Shown here: positions 7,418 to 12,767 of the stretch, one piece after another
Position numbering within the stretch: the stretch's first letter is position 1
How the letters are laid out: every line of letters begins with the position of its first letter
Assembly (NCBI GenBank): GCA_947504795.1
Contig: CANNJG010000037.1
Coordinates: 1-12,767 of the forward strand
Direction: 5' to 3'
From: Legionellaceae bacterium
Lineage (GTDB): Bacteria > Pseudomonadota > Gammaproteobacteria > Legionellales > Legionellaceae
Length of the DNA stretch: 12,767 bases
The notes under the pieces: generated by a model
The model's input: only the letters and a program-made list of their open reading frames with translations
Database searches by the model: none
What the model was told of the DNA's origin: nothing
Program-made: the position numbers and the translations under genes

Positions 7418-8791
7418 TTATTTGACACGATGGCTTAACCCTGCTGTCATCCGTTTAAATCTAGACTTGCGCACAACATGCTCCGATATATCAATAGCAG
7501 AAAACGTCTTGGTATCTTTCATGAAAATATAAACCAGTAACGAACACGCAATACAGGCCGTCACATACCAATAAAACCCGCTTTCCATTCCCTTCGACTT
7601 GAACCAAAGCGCAATGTACTCGGCCGTTCCTCCAAAAATAGAGACCGTGATGGCATAGGGCACGCCGACACCTAAGGTTCTAATTTCAACTGGAAATAGT
7701 TCGGCTTTCACTACGGCATTAATCGAGGTATAACCACTCACAATCACCAAAGCAAGCATAATGTAGCAAAATGCGCCCCACATAGAACTCACTTGACCCA
7801 GGGATGTCAAAATGGGGACTGTACACAGGGTTCCTAATACGCCAAACGTAATTAAAATTGGGCGTCTTCCTATCTTATCCGATAAAGCCCCTACAAAAGG
7901 CTGCAACACCATGAACACAAACAGTGTTGCTGCGGAGACGAGCGTTGCATCATCTTTACTCAGCCCAGTTGTCGTCACCAAATATTTTTGCATGTATGTA
8001 CTGTAAGTATAAAAAGCAATCGTCCCACCCATAGTTAATCCCACCACAATAAAAATTTCTTTGGGATAACGCAGCAACGTGCGAAATAAACTTTCTTTAA
8101 GTGGTTGTTTCTTTTGTTCTAAAAACGATTGCGTCTCAGCCATCCCCAAACGCAAATACAAAGCAACCAGGGATAACAAAGCCCCAATCGCGAAAGGAAT
8201 CCGCCAGCCCCAAGACTCTAATTGTTCCGTCGTTAAAAAAAAGTGCTGTAATAGAATTAAAATCAATAAGGCAAACAGTTGTCCTGCGATCAACGTTACA
8301 TACTGAAAACTAGAAAAGAATCCGCGACGATTGGGTAGTGCCATTTCGGAGAGATACGTAGCGGAAGAAGCATACTCGCCTCCTACGGATAATCCCTGTA
8401 ATAACCGAGCAAATACCAACATAATGGGCGCCATCATCCCAATTGACTTATAACTAGGGGTCAGCGCAATGATGAGTGAGCCGACGCACATAATCATCAC
8501 CGACGCTATGAGCGCTTTTTTCCGGCCTTGGCGATCGGCGTAACTTCCCATAATCCATCCACCGACTGGCCGCATAAAAAATCCCACAGCAAAAATTGCA
8601 GAGGTATTGAGCAATTGCGCGGTTAAATCTCCCTCTGGAAAAAATGACTTGGCAAAATAAATCGAAAACGCGGCATAAACATACCAGTCATACCACTCAA
8701 TTAAATTACCAATCGAACCTCGCACAATCGATTTTAGCCGCGCGCGTAAGCTTAAATGGGTTGAGTTTTTCGTGTTTGTCGATACCGTCAT
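7418..8791 (-). CDS. kgtP: MFS dicarboxylate/proton symporter, KgtP-like (2-oxoglutarate permease)
   Basis: This is a 457-residue, 12-helix inner-membrane transporter of the metabolite:H+ symporter branch of the MFS. Diagnostic segments are GNLIEWYDWYVYAAFS (28-43), the first cytoplasmic loop signature GSYADRQGRKK (82-92), RLLQGLSVGGEYASSATYLSE (129-149) and the second signature GALSDKIGRR (301-310). Segments such as SFQYVTLIAGQL and TYMQKYLV closely parallel E. coli KgtP from memory, so 2-oxoglutarate uptake is the best guess; other organic acids or betaine/proline-type substrates of the same branch are possible. An in-frame TGA two codons upstream fixes the ATG start; AAAGGAG is present but 12 bases away, longer than usual. 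Confidence 0.88.
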   Translation of the reverse strand: MTVSTNTKNSTHLSLRARLKSIVRGSIGNLIEWYDWYVYAAFSIYFAKSFFPEGDLTAQLLNTSAIFAVGFFMRPVGGWIMGSYADRQGRKKALIASVMIMCVGSLIIALTPSYKSIGMMAPIMLVFARLLQGLSVGGEYASSATYLSEMALPNRRGFFSSFQYVTLIAGQLFALLILILLQHFFLTTEQLESWGWRIPFAIGALLSLVALYLRLGMAETQSFLEQKKQPLKESLFRTLLRYPKEIFIVVGLTMGGTIAFYTYSTYMQKYLVTTTGLSKDDATLVSAATLFVFMVLQPFVGALSDKIGRRPILITFGVLGTLCTVPILTSLGQVSSMWGAFCYIMLALVIVSGYTSINAVVKAELFPVEIRTLGVGVPYAITVSIFGGTAEYIALWFKSKGMESGFYWYVTACIACSLLVYIFMKDTKTFSAIDISEHVVRKSRFKRMTAGLSHRVK

Positions 8792-8821
8792 AGCGAATCA
8801 ATACTCCTTTCAAAGGATGTG

Positions 8822-8842
8822 CGCATCTCTATACCTGATGCG
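8822..8842. repeat. Inverted repeat in the kgtP leader, next to a -10-like element
   Basis: CGCATC and GATGCG form perfect 6-bp arms around nine bases. On the minus strand the repeat begins two bases after TATACT (8849-8844), a fair -10 hexamer; no convincing -35 sits at the right distance. The arrangement fits an operator at the transcription start of kgtP, or a weak 5' hairpin. Confidence 0.4.
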
Positions 8843-8927
8843 AAGTATACAAAAAAGTAACGCAGTTTTTACATGATATTTGGATGAGGTGCAATAGCCG
8901 GGGAGCTGGATCATGTGATTTCTTGAG

Positions 8928-9170
8928 TTAATTTTGCGACTTTTTGTCCACATTGTTTTCAATATGTCTTGCTTTTGATTCATTGTGCGCTAACATTTGG
9001 TTGTTTATTGCCTGCTGCACACATCCATCCCATAGGGTAAGGGCTCGCTGATAATAACGCTGGACCATCGAAACCATCGAGGCCAAATCCGACACGAGTT
9101 TAGGTATTTTTTTAGCATCAAACACCCAAAGCGCCACGCCAGCGGTTAACAATAATTGCCCGATACTCAT
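8928..9170 (-). CDS. tatB: Short, divergent TatB-like twin-arginine translocase subunit
   Basis: In the family, TatB with TatC forms the receptor for twin-arginine signal peptides of folded proteins. This 80-residue version has the N-terminal membrane helix (about 4-17), a hinge followed by KKIPKL and an amphipathic helix (about 22-45), then a polar tail. Two canonical features are altered: the hinge GP is replaced by DA (FDAKKIP) and the membrane glutamate near residue 8 of E. coli TatB aligns with Q5. The usual length is about 130-170 residues. Identity rests partly on position, as it overlaps tatA by four bases (ATGA). It has no independent ribosome site and is presumably coupled to tatA. 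tatC does not follow. Confidence 0.8.
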   Translation of the reverse strand: MSIGQLLLTAGVALWVFDAKKIPKLVSDLASMVSMVQRYYQRALTLWDGCVQQAINNQMLAHNESKARHIENNVDKKSQN

Positions 9171-9331
9171 AAGGAAGGTTTGTCTTTATCATTGGATAAA
9201 GCATCACGAAATTGCTTGATAGCATTACCTAAATCGGCACCAATCGACTTTAGTTTATCGGTGCCAAACAGTCCCACTACGATTAAAAAAATCAACAATA
9301 ACGACAATGGACTGATACCACTTAATCCCAT
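9167..9331 (-). CDS. tatA: Twin-arginine translocase pore subunit TatA (54 residues)
   Basis: TatA oligomerises to form the transport path for folded, twin-arginine-signalled proteins in the inner membrane. The reading frame runs MGLSGISPLSLLLIFLIVVG, then LFGTDKLKSIGADLG and a polar tail ending DKPSL. It shows the short membrane helix (about 7-21), the family FG hinge (22-23) and an amphipathic helix with the LxxIGxDLGxAIxxF pattern (28-45). The ATG lies six bases after GGGAG. At 54 residues it is shorter than the common 60-90, with a truncated acidic tail, and could be missed by length-filtered gene callers. It follows ubiB by 73 bases and overlaps tatB by four. Confidence 0.92.
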   Translation of the reverse strand: MGLSGISPLSLLLIFLIVVGLFGTDKLKSIGADLGNAIKQFRDALSNDKDKPSL

Positions 9332-9375
9332 AATCTACTCCCAGATGTCGCTGATCTTTTTCCTTAAACACCACC

Positions 9376-9390
9376 CCCGCAGACTGCGGG
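9376..9390. repeat. GC-rich hairpin in the ubiB-tatA gap
   Basis: CCCGCA and TGCGGG make a perfect 6-bp stem with a 3-base loop, 14 bases past the ubiB stop on the minus strand. The bases that follow (GGTGGTGTTTAAGG) hold only a run of three T, so full intrinsic termination is unlikely. It could protect the ubiEJB transcript end, attenuate readthrough into tatAB, or mark RNA processing. Confidence 0.55.
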
Positions 9391-9404
9391 CTTCGCGATA
9401 AGGA

Positions 9405-11063
9405 TCAACACGACCTAATTAGTACAATACCGCCACTCATCAAAGCAGCGCCAAAGGCAAATACCGCGATCTCATTCGGTGACAAAAACGCTGCGTAACT
9501 TAAACCAGCGATGGCCAGCATGGCACCAGAGACGCCCAACCCTACTCCGCGAGCACCCGCTAATTGTGTGTTTCTTAACGACTCATTTGCTTCGTCAACT
9601 TTCACAAAGACAGTTTTTTGATCTTTTAGGTGCAATAATACATCATTAAGCAGCTTAGGCATATAGGGGAGCTGTTCTATCACAAAAGGCATGTTATTGC
9701 GTATGTGTTTCAAAAAAGCCTTAGGACCGATCTGCTCTCGTAACCATTGCTCTATAAACGGTTTGCCAACTGACCAAATATTTAAATCGGGATAGAGTTG
9801 CCGACCCAGTCCTTCCGACGCAAATAATGTCTTTTGCAACAAAATTAATTGTGGCTGAATTTCCATTTGAAAGCGTCTACCCACCTGAAATAATTGCAAA
9901 ATCAATAACGCGAAAGAAATATCTTTCAGCGGCTTTTCAAAAATAGGCTCACATACGGTACGAATCGCCGATTCAAAAGCTTCAATGCGTGTCGTACTTG
10001 GCACCCAGCCAGATTCAACATGCAATAAGGCAATTCGCCGGTAATCTCGGTTAAAAAACGCATACAAATTTTCAACTAAATAGCGTTTGTCCCGCTCACT
10101 TATCGTACCAATAATCCCAAAATCGACACAGATATACTGAGGATCTTCCGGATGCTCCGTTGATACAAAAATATTACCCGGATGCATATCCGCATGAAAA
10201 AAACCGTGGCAGAACACTTGGGTGAAGAATATAGTTAAACCGCGTTCTGCTAATACGCGCAGATTAATTGCATGACGCTGTAATTCGACAATATTGGCAA
10301 CGCGGATCCCATAAATACGCTCCATGACTAATACATTCTCACGGACATAGTCCCAGTGGATACTTGGAATATATAACAGAGGAGATCCTTGGAAATTACG
10401 TTTGAGTTGTGCACCATTCGCCGCCTCACGTTGCAAATCCAATTCTTCCGTGAGATTCCACTCAAACTCCGCGATTATTTCCTTTGGTTTTAAGCGTCTT
10501 GATGCCAGCCAATGCTGATCGATCAATTGCGCCATCATTTTTAAAATGTCTAAATCTCTATCAATACGCTTGCGTATGTTGGGACGCAAAATTTTAACCA
10601 CCACATCCTCACCACTGAGCAGACGGGCGCTATGTACTTGTGCAATCGAGGCCGAAGCTAATGGCACCAAATCAAAATTTTGAAATAGGGTATAAGGTGA
10701 TTGTCCGTAGGTTTTTTCAAGGATCTCAAGGACGTGCTCGCCGGCAAACGGGGGGACACTATCTTGCAACTTACACAACTCAATCATGATATCTGCCGGG
10801 ACAATATCAGGTCGCGTTGACAAGGCTTGGCCAAATTTAACAAAAATGGGCCCCAACTCTTCCAATGCTTGTCGCAGCGCAATCCCCCGGTTAAAGGATT
10901 GCGATCTAAACCAATTCCAAGGGTTGACATAACTGACAAAGCGCAAAGCGGAAAAATAGCGAATGGAGGCGAGAAGTTGGTCCAAGCCATGCTTGGCCAA
11001 TATATGATTAATGTAGATTAATCGCCAGATTCGTTTAAACGCAAGGTTCGTCGCCCTAATCAT
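9405..11063 (-). CDS. ubiB: Ubiquinone biosynthesis protein UbiB (atypical kinase/ATPase)
   Basis: UbiB belongs to the ADCK/Coq8 family, needed for ubiquinone synthesis and thought to use ATPase activity in handling lipid intermediates at the membrane. The 552-residue product has the family KxGQ motif (K76-Q79), the alanine-rich nucleotide loop variant LASASIAQVHS (135-145), lysine K157 in VVVKILRP, the catalytic-loop DMHPGN (292-297) and DFG (314-316). Two C-terminal membrane helices follow (about 505-525 and 531-550). The frame extends 74 codons further upstream, but that part lies within ubiJ and has no family resemblance, so I start at ATG 11063, which overlaps the ubiJ stop by eight bases. 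The ribosome site is weak, suggesting coupling to ubiJ. Confidence 0.95.
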   Translation of the reverse strand: MIRATNLAFKRIWRLIYINHILAKHGLDQLLASIRYFSALRFVSYVNPWNWFRSQSFNRGIALRQALEELGPIFVKFGQALSTRPDIVPADIMIELCKLQDSVPPFAGEHVLEILEKTYGQSPYTLFQNFDLVPLASASIAQVHSARLLSGEDVVVKILRPNIRKRIDRDLDILKMMAQLIDQHWLASRRLKPKEIIAEFEWNLTEELDLQREAANGAQLKRNFQGSPLLYIPSIHWDYVRENVLVMERIYGIRVANIVELQRHAINLRVLAERGLTIFFTQVFCHGFFHADMHPGNIFVSTEHPEDPQYICVDFGIIGTISERDKRYLVENLYAFFNRDYRRIALLHVESGWVPSTTRIEAFESAIRTVCEPIFEKPLKDISFALLILQLFQVGRRFQMEIQPQLILLQKTLFASEGLGRQLYPDLNIWSVGKPFIEQWLREQIGPKAFLKHIRNNMPFVIEQLPYMPKLLNDVLLHLKDQKTVFVKVDEANESLRNTQLAGARGVGLGVSGAMLAIAGLSYAAFLSPNEIAVFAFGAALMSGGIVLIRSC

Positions 11064-11667
11064 GATGAGCTGACACAAGATTAAAATGAGCCAACAAACG
11101 TTCGACCCGTAGTGATAAGTCATCAATATCATGAAAAAAATCATGAACTTCTTGTGGCCCCGGAAACACACGACGCTCTTCATGCACGTATTCGGTGACT
11201 GAGCGACGCAACGAAGAAATAAAACGGCGATTAAACGCGCGACCTTCACGGACCCAAGAACCAATTTGATGCGCCACCACATCACCGGTAAAATGGGCTA
11301 GATGCCCTTCCCAGTCAATATCTATCGAATCAAATAATGCTTTGACCTGCTGACCCAACTCGGTATCTCCAGAGATACGTATCGTGTCGTTGAAAAGGGA
11401 GCGCGATTTTGAGGCGGGTAAAATACTCAAACGAATCAAGCCCAAAGGACTCGAGTGGATCACTGTATTGGGGATCCCCTCATAGGACGATAGCAGTTGG
11501 AAGCGCTCACCCTTAAACGTCATAAAAAAACAGACATCCAAAGGCTTGATGACAATTTCTATAACCTTGCCTTCTAAAGGTTTAATTTTCAAAGGGATGT
11601 TTTCGTCTAAGGACAAAGCGCAATTAATCGCTTTTTCTAAGGCCAACAGCGAATAGTTTTTAATCAT
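11056..11667 (-). CDS. ubiJ: Ubiquinone biosynthesis accessory factor UbiJ (SCP2 domain)
   Basis: UbiJ binds lipid ubiquinone intermediates through an N-terminal SCP2 domain and, with UbiK, organises the aerobic synthesis complex in E. coli. The 203-residue protein has an SCP2-like part (about 1-115, with ISGDTELGQQVKALF around 99-112, matching the family GDxxxxQxxxxLF pattern), then DIDWEGHLAHFTGDVVAHQIG, comparable to the 'aPYtGDIaAeGI' segment of E. coli UbiJ. The C-terminal third is charged and helical (EERRVFPGPQEVHDFF). The frame is open 16 codons further upstream to 11715, inside ubiE; ATG 11667, seven bases after the ubiE stop, gives a family-like N-terminus. Sequence similarity is modest, but gene order makes the identity firm. 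Confidence 0.9.
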   Translation of the reverse strand: MIKNYSLLALEKAINCALSLDENIPLKIKPLEGKVIEIVIKPLDVCFFMTFKGERFQLLSSYEGIPNTVIHSSPLGLIRLSILPASKSRSLFNDTIRISGDTELGQQVKALFDSIDIDWEGHLAHFTGDVVAHQIGSWVREGRAFNRRFISSLRRSVTEYVHEERRVFPGPQEVHDFFHDIDDLSLRVERLLAHFNLVSAHHD

Positions 11668-11674
11668 ATCTATC

Positions 11675-12427
11675 TCAGTATTTGTGGGCAATATGGAGTG
11701 CGACGATACCACCACTCAAATTGTGATAACGACAATCTTCAAATCCAGCGGAAGTGATTAACGATTTAAGTGTTTCCTGATCCGGATGCATGCGGATCGA
11801 TTCGGCCAAATAGCGATAACTGGCTTCATCCTGCGCAATAAACTCACCAATTTTGGGTAAAACTTGAAAAGAATACCAGTCATAAACCGGTTTTAATCCC
11901 TTCAACACAGGGGTTGAGAATTCTAAAATCATGATCTTGCCCCCTGGACGACACACCTGATACATCGAACGCAGCGCGGCAGCTTTATCGGTGACATTGC
12001 GCAAGCCAAAACCCATGATGATGCAATCAAAATGATTGTCTGCAAACGGCAAGCACTCCGCATTCGCTTGCACATAATAAATCGACTGTAAATAACCTTC
12101 ATCCAACAATCGATCCCGTCCGACGCTCAGCATGCTCGCATTAATATCCGCCAATACCACTTCACCGGTGGGTCCGACGGCTTGGTATAATAAACGCGAT
12201 AAATCTCCAGAACCACCCGCCAAATCTAATACCGTTTGACCTGTCTTAACTCGACTGACTTCAGCAGCAAACCATTTCCACCATCGATGGAGGCCTAAAG
12301 ACATCAGATCGTTCATCACGTCGTAATGCTTCGCAACAGAATGAAATACTTCGGCAACTTTTTCCTGTTTATCACCGGCTGGTACCGTTTGAAACCCAAA
12401 GTGAGTGTGCTGTTCTTGATCGCTCAT
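11675..12427 (-). CDS. ubiE: Ubiquinone/menaquinone C-methyltransferase UbiE
   Basis: UbiE is the SAM-dependent methyltransferase that methylates the quinone ring carbon (demethoxy-ubiquinol step, and demethylmenaquinol where menaquinone is made). At 250 residues it has the family length. Visible motifs are THFGFQTV (8-15), the region AEVFHSVAKHYDVMNDLMS (25-43), SAM motif I VLDLAGGSGDL (66-76), acidic D94 in VLADIN, NAECLPF (122-128), GFGLRNVTDK (139-148) and the signature tail NLSGGIVALHIAHKY. Nothing catalytic appears to be missing. It is the first gene of the ubiEJB-tatAB cluster and has its own promoter (12463-12491). Confidence 0.98.
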   Translation of the reverse strand: MSDQEQHTHFGFQTVPAGDKQEKVAEVFHSVAKHYDVMNDLMSLGLHRWWKWFAAEVSRVKTGQTVLDLAGGSGDLSRLLYQAVGPTGEVVLADINASMLSVGRDRLLDEGYLQSIYYVQANAECLPFADNHFDCIIMGFGLRNVTDKAAALRSMYQVCRPGGKIMILEFSTPVLKGLKPVYDWYSFQVLPKIGEFIAQDEASYRYLAESIRMHPDQETLKSLITSAGFEDCRYHNLSGGIVALHIAHKY

Positions 12428-12462
12428 AGCTTAATCGACTCTGTATCTGCTGGTGACTTCCC

Positions 12463-12491
12463 AGTGTAAAGGAATACGTCTTAAGTTTCAA
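12463..12491 (-). promoter_or_regulatory. Sigma70-like promoter of ubiE
   Basis: On the minus strand TTGAAA (12491-12486) lies 17 bases before TACACT (12468-12463), 5/6 and 4/6 consensus matches. The predicted start near 12456 leaves a leader of roughly 30 bases to the ubiE ATG at 12427. No overlap with the divergent gene's coding region. Confidence 0.55.
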
Positions 12492-12517
12492 AATTTAATT
12501 ACCCAAACCCAGGCAAT

Positions 12518-12546
12518 TTGCTCGAACTGTCGTATTGCGTTATGCT
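12518..12546 (+). promoter_or_regulatory. Possible promoter of the divergent plus-strand gene
   Basis: TTGCTC (12518-12523) is 17 bases before TATGCT (12541-12546), giving a start near 12553 and a 20-base leader. The -35 match is poor (3/6). An alternative -10 is TATAGC at 12556-12561. Confidence 0.25.
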
Positions 12547-12573
12547 GTTCAATTTTATAGCTTAACCTGAAAA

Positions 12574-12767
12574 ATGACGTATATCATACCAATACTGCTC
12601 TCACTAGCCCTCGTCTCAACCCCGGTATACGCCCAAGATTTAGCCATTGTGGGTGAGCAAGAGCAAGTTATTCAACCAAACAGAGATCACCCAGACCTGC
12701 AGTCCATCACGCTCCTTGATATCGCTCTTTCACCCGCGGCACAGCGCGTACTCTATCAACGCGCTCA
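12574..12767 (+). CDS. Secreted or envelope protein of unknown function, N-terminal part only
   Basis: The frame opens with ATG at 12574 (an in-frame TGA lies two codons upstream) and stays open through 64 codons to the window end. The first 20 residues form a clear signal peptide: MTYIIPILLSLALVSTPVYA, followed by QD, with small residues at the VYA cleavage site. The visible mature part is polar and contains LLDIALSPAAQRVLYQRA. No lipobox cysteine is seen, so it is predicted to be soluble-periplasmic, secreted or outer-membrane. I do not recognise the family from this stretch. The ribosome site is weak (CTGAAAA). It is transcribed divergently from ubiE and so is not part of the ubiquinone cluster. 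Confidence 0.7.
   Translation, partial: MTYIIPILLSLALVSTPVYAQDLAIVGEQEQVIQPNRDHPDLQSITLLDIALSPAAQRVLYQRA

Noticed and set aside
8871..8916. ACATGAT ... ATCATGT inverted repeat downstream of tatB as a terminator
   Set aside because: The 32-base loop is long, the arms are AT-rich, and the downstream tract is AAAAA on the transcribed strand and not T.
11064..11285. A 74-codon N-terminal extension of ubiB, including hydrophobic stretches
   Set aside because: It lies entirely within ubiJ in another frame and has no resemblance to UbiB N-termini; the ATG at 11063 yields the normal family length.
11668..11715. Earlier ATG for ubiJ at 11715
   Set aside because: It lies within the conserved UbiE tail and would add 16 residues unlike the family; the ATG at 11667 sits seven bases after the ubiE stop.
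1..12767. Mobile element, CRISPR array, phage or defence island
   Set aside because: No transposase, integrase, direct-repeat array or restriction/defence motif appears in any frame I read; the genes are core respiratory and envelope functions.

Overview
The window looks like chromosomal DNA from a gammaproteobacterium, most probably of the Legionellales (Legionella/Coxiella-like). The lineage call is an inference. It rests on the gamma-type ubiE-ubiJ-ubiB-tatA-tatB order, KgtP- and FolM-like proteins, and an outer-membrane beta-barrel that resembles, from memory, a family common in Legionella. Base composition is moderate, slightly AT-rich to the eye. Eleven complete protein genes and one fragment lie on the minus strand; the right edge holds the start of one plus-strand gene. 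I see no tRNA, rRNA, IS element, CRISPR array or phage gene, and no gene-free stretch longer than about 150 bases.

Right part, read leftwards from about 12.49 kb: a sigma70-like promoter, then ubiE, ubiJ and ubiB (ubiquinone ring C-methylation, lipid-binding scaffold, atypical kinase/ATPase), followed by tatA and a very short tatB. tatC is absent. A divergently transcribed secretory or outer-envelope gene starts at 12574 and is cut by the window end.

Middle (5.78-8.79 kb): a KgtP-like 2-oxoglutarate/proton symporter abuts a FolM-like pteridine reductase without any gap, followed by an outer-membrane beta-barrel protein.

Left part (0.1-5.7 kb): a tightly packed caa3-type (A1 family) cytochrome c oxidase operon. 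A promoter with a perfect dyad over its -10 region leads into a three-haem periplasmic cytochrome c (TTG start), then subunit II with a fused cytochrome c domain (ctaC), subunit I (ctaD), the CuB assembly chaperone (ctaG/cox11) and subunit III (ctaE). Junctions are overlaps of 11, 4 and 4 nt followed by a 44-nt gap with a hairpin. Downstream of ctaE a strong extended -10 promoter precedes a GTG-started reading frame that runs off the left edge.

Together the window joins quinone synthesis, twin-arginine export and the terminal cytochrome c branch of an aerobic respiratory chain. The content is mostly housekeeping and I do not see a convincing new biological system. The most unusual points are the three-haem cytochrome whose first haem domain contains no methionine, the degenerate TatB without tatC, and the dyads overlapping or abutting the cox and kgtP start regions.
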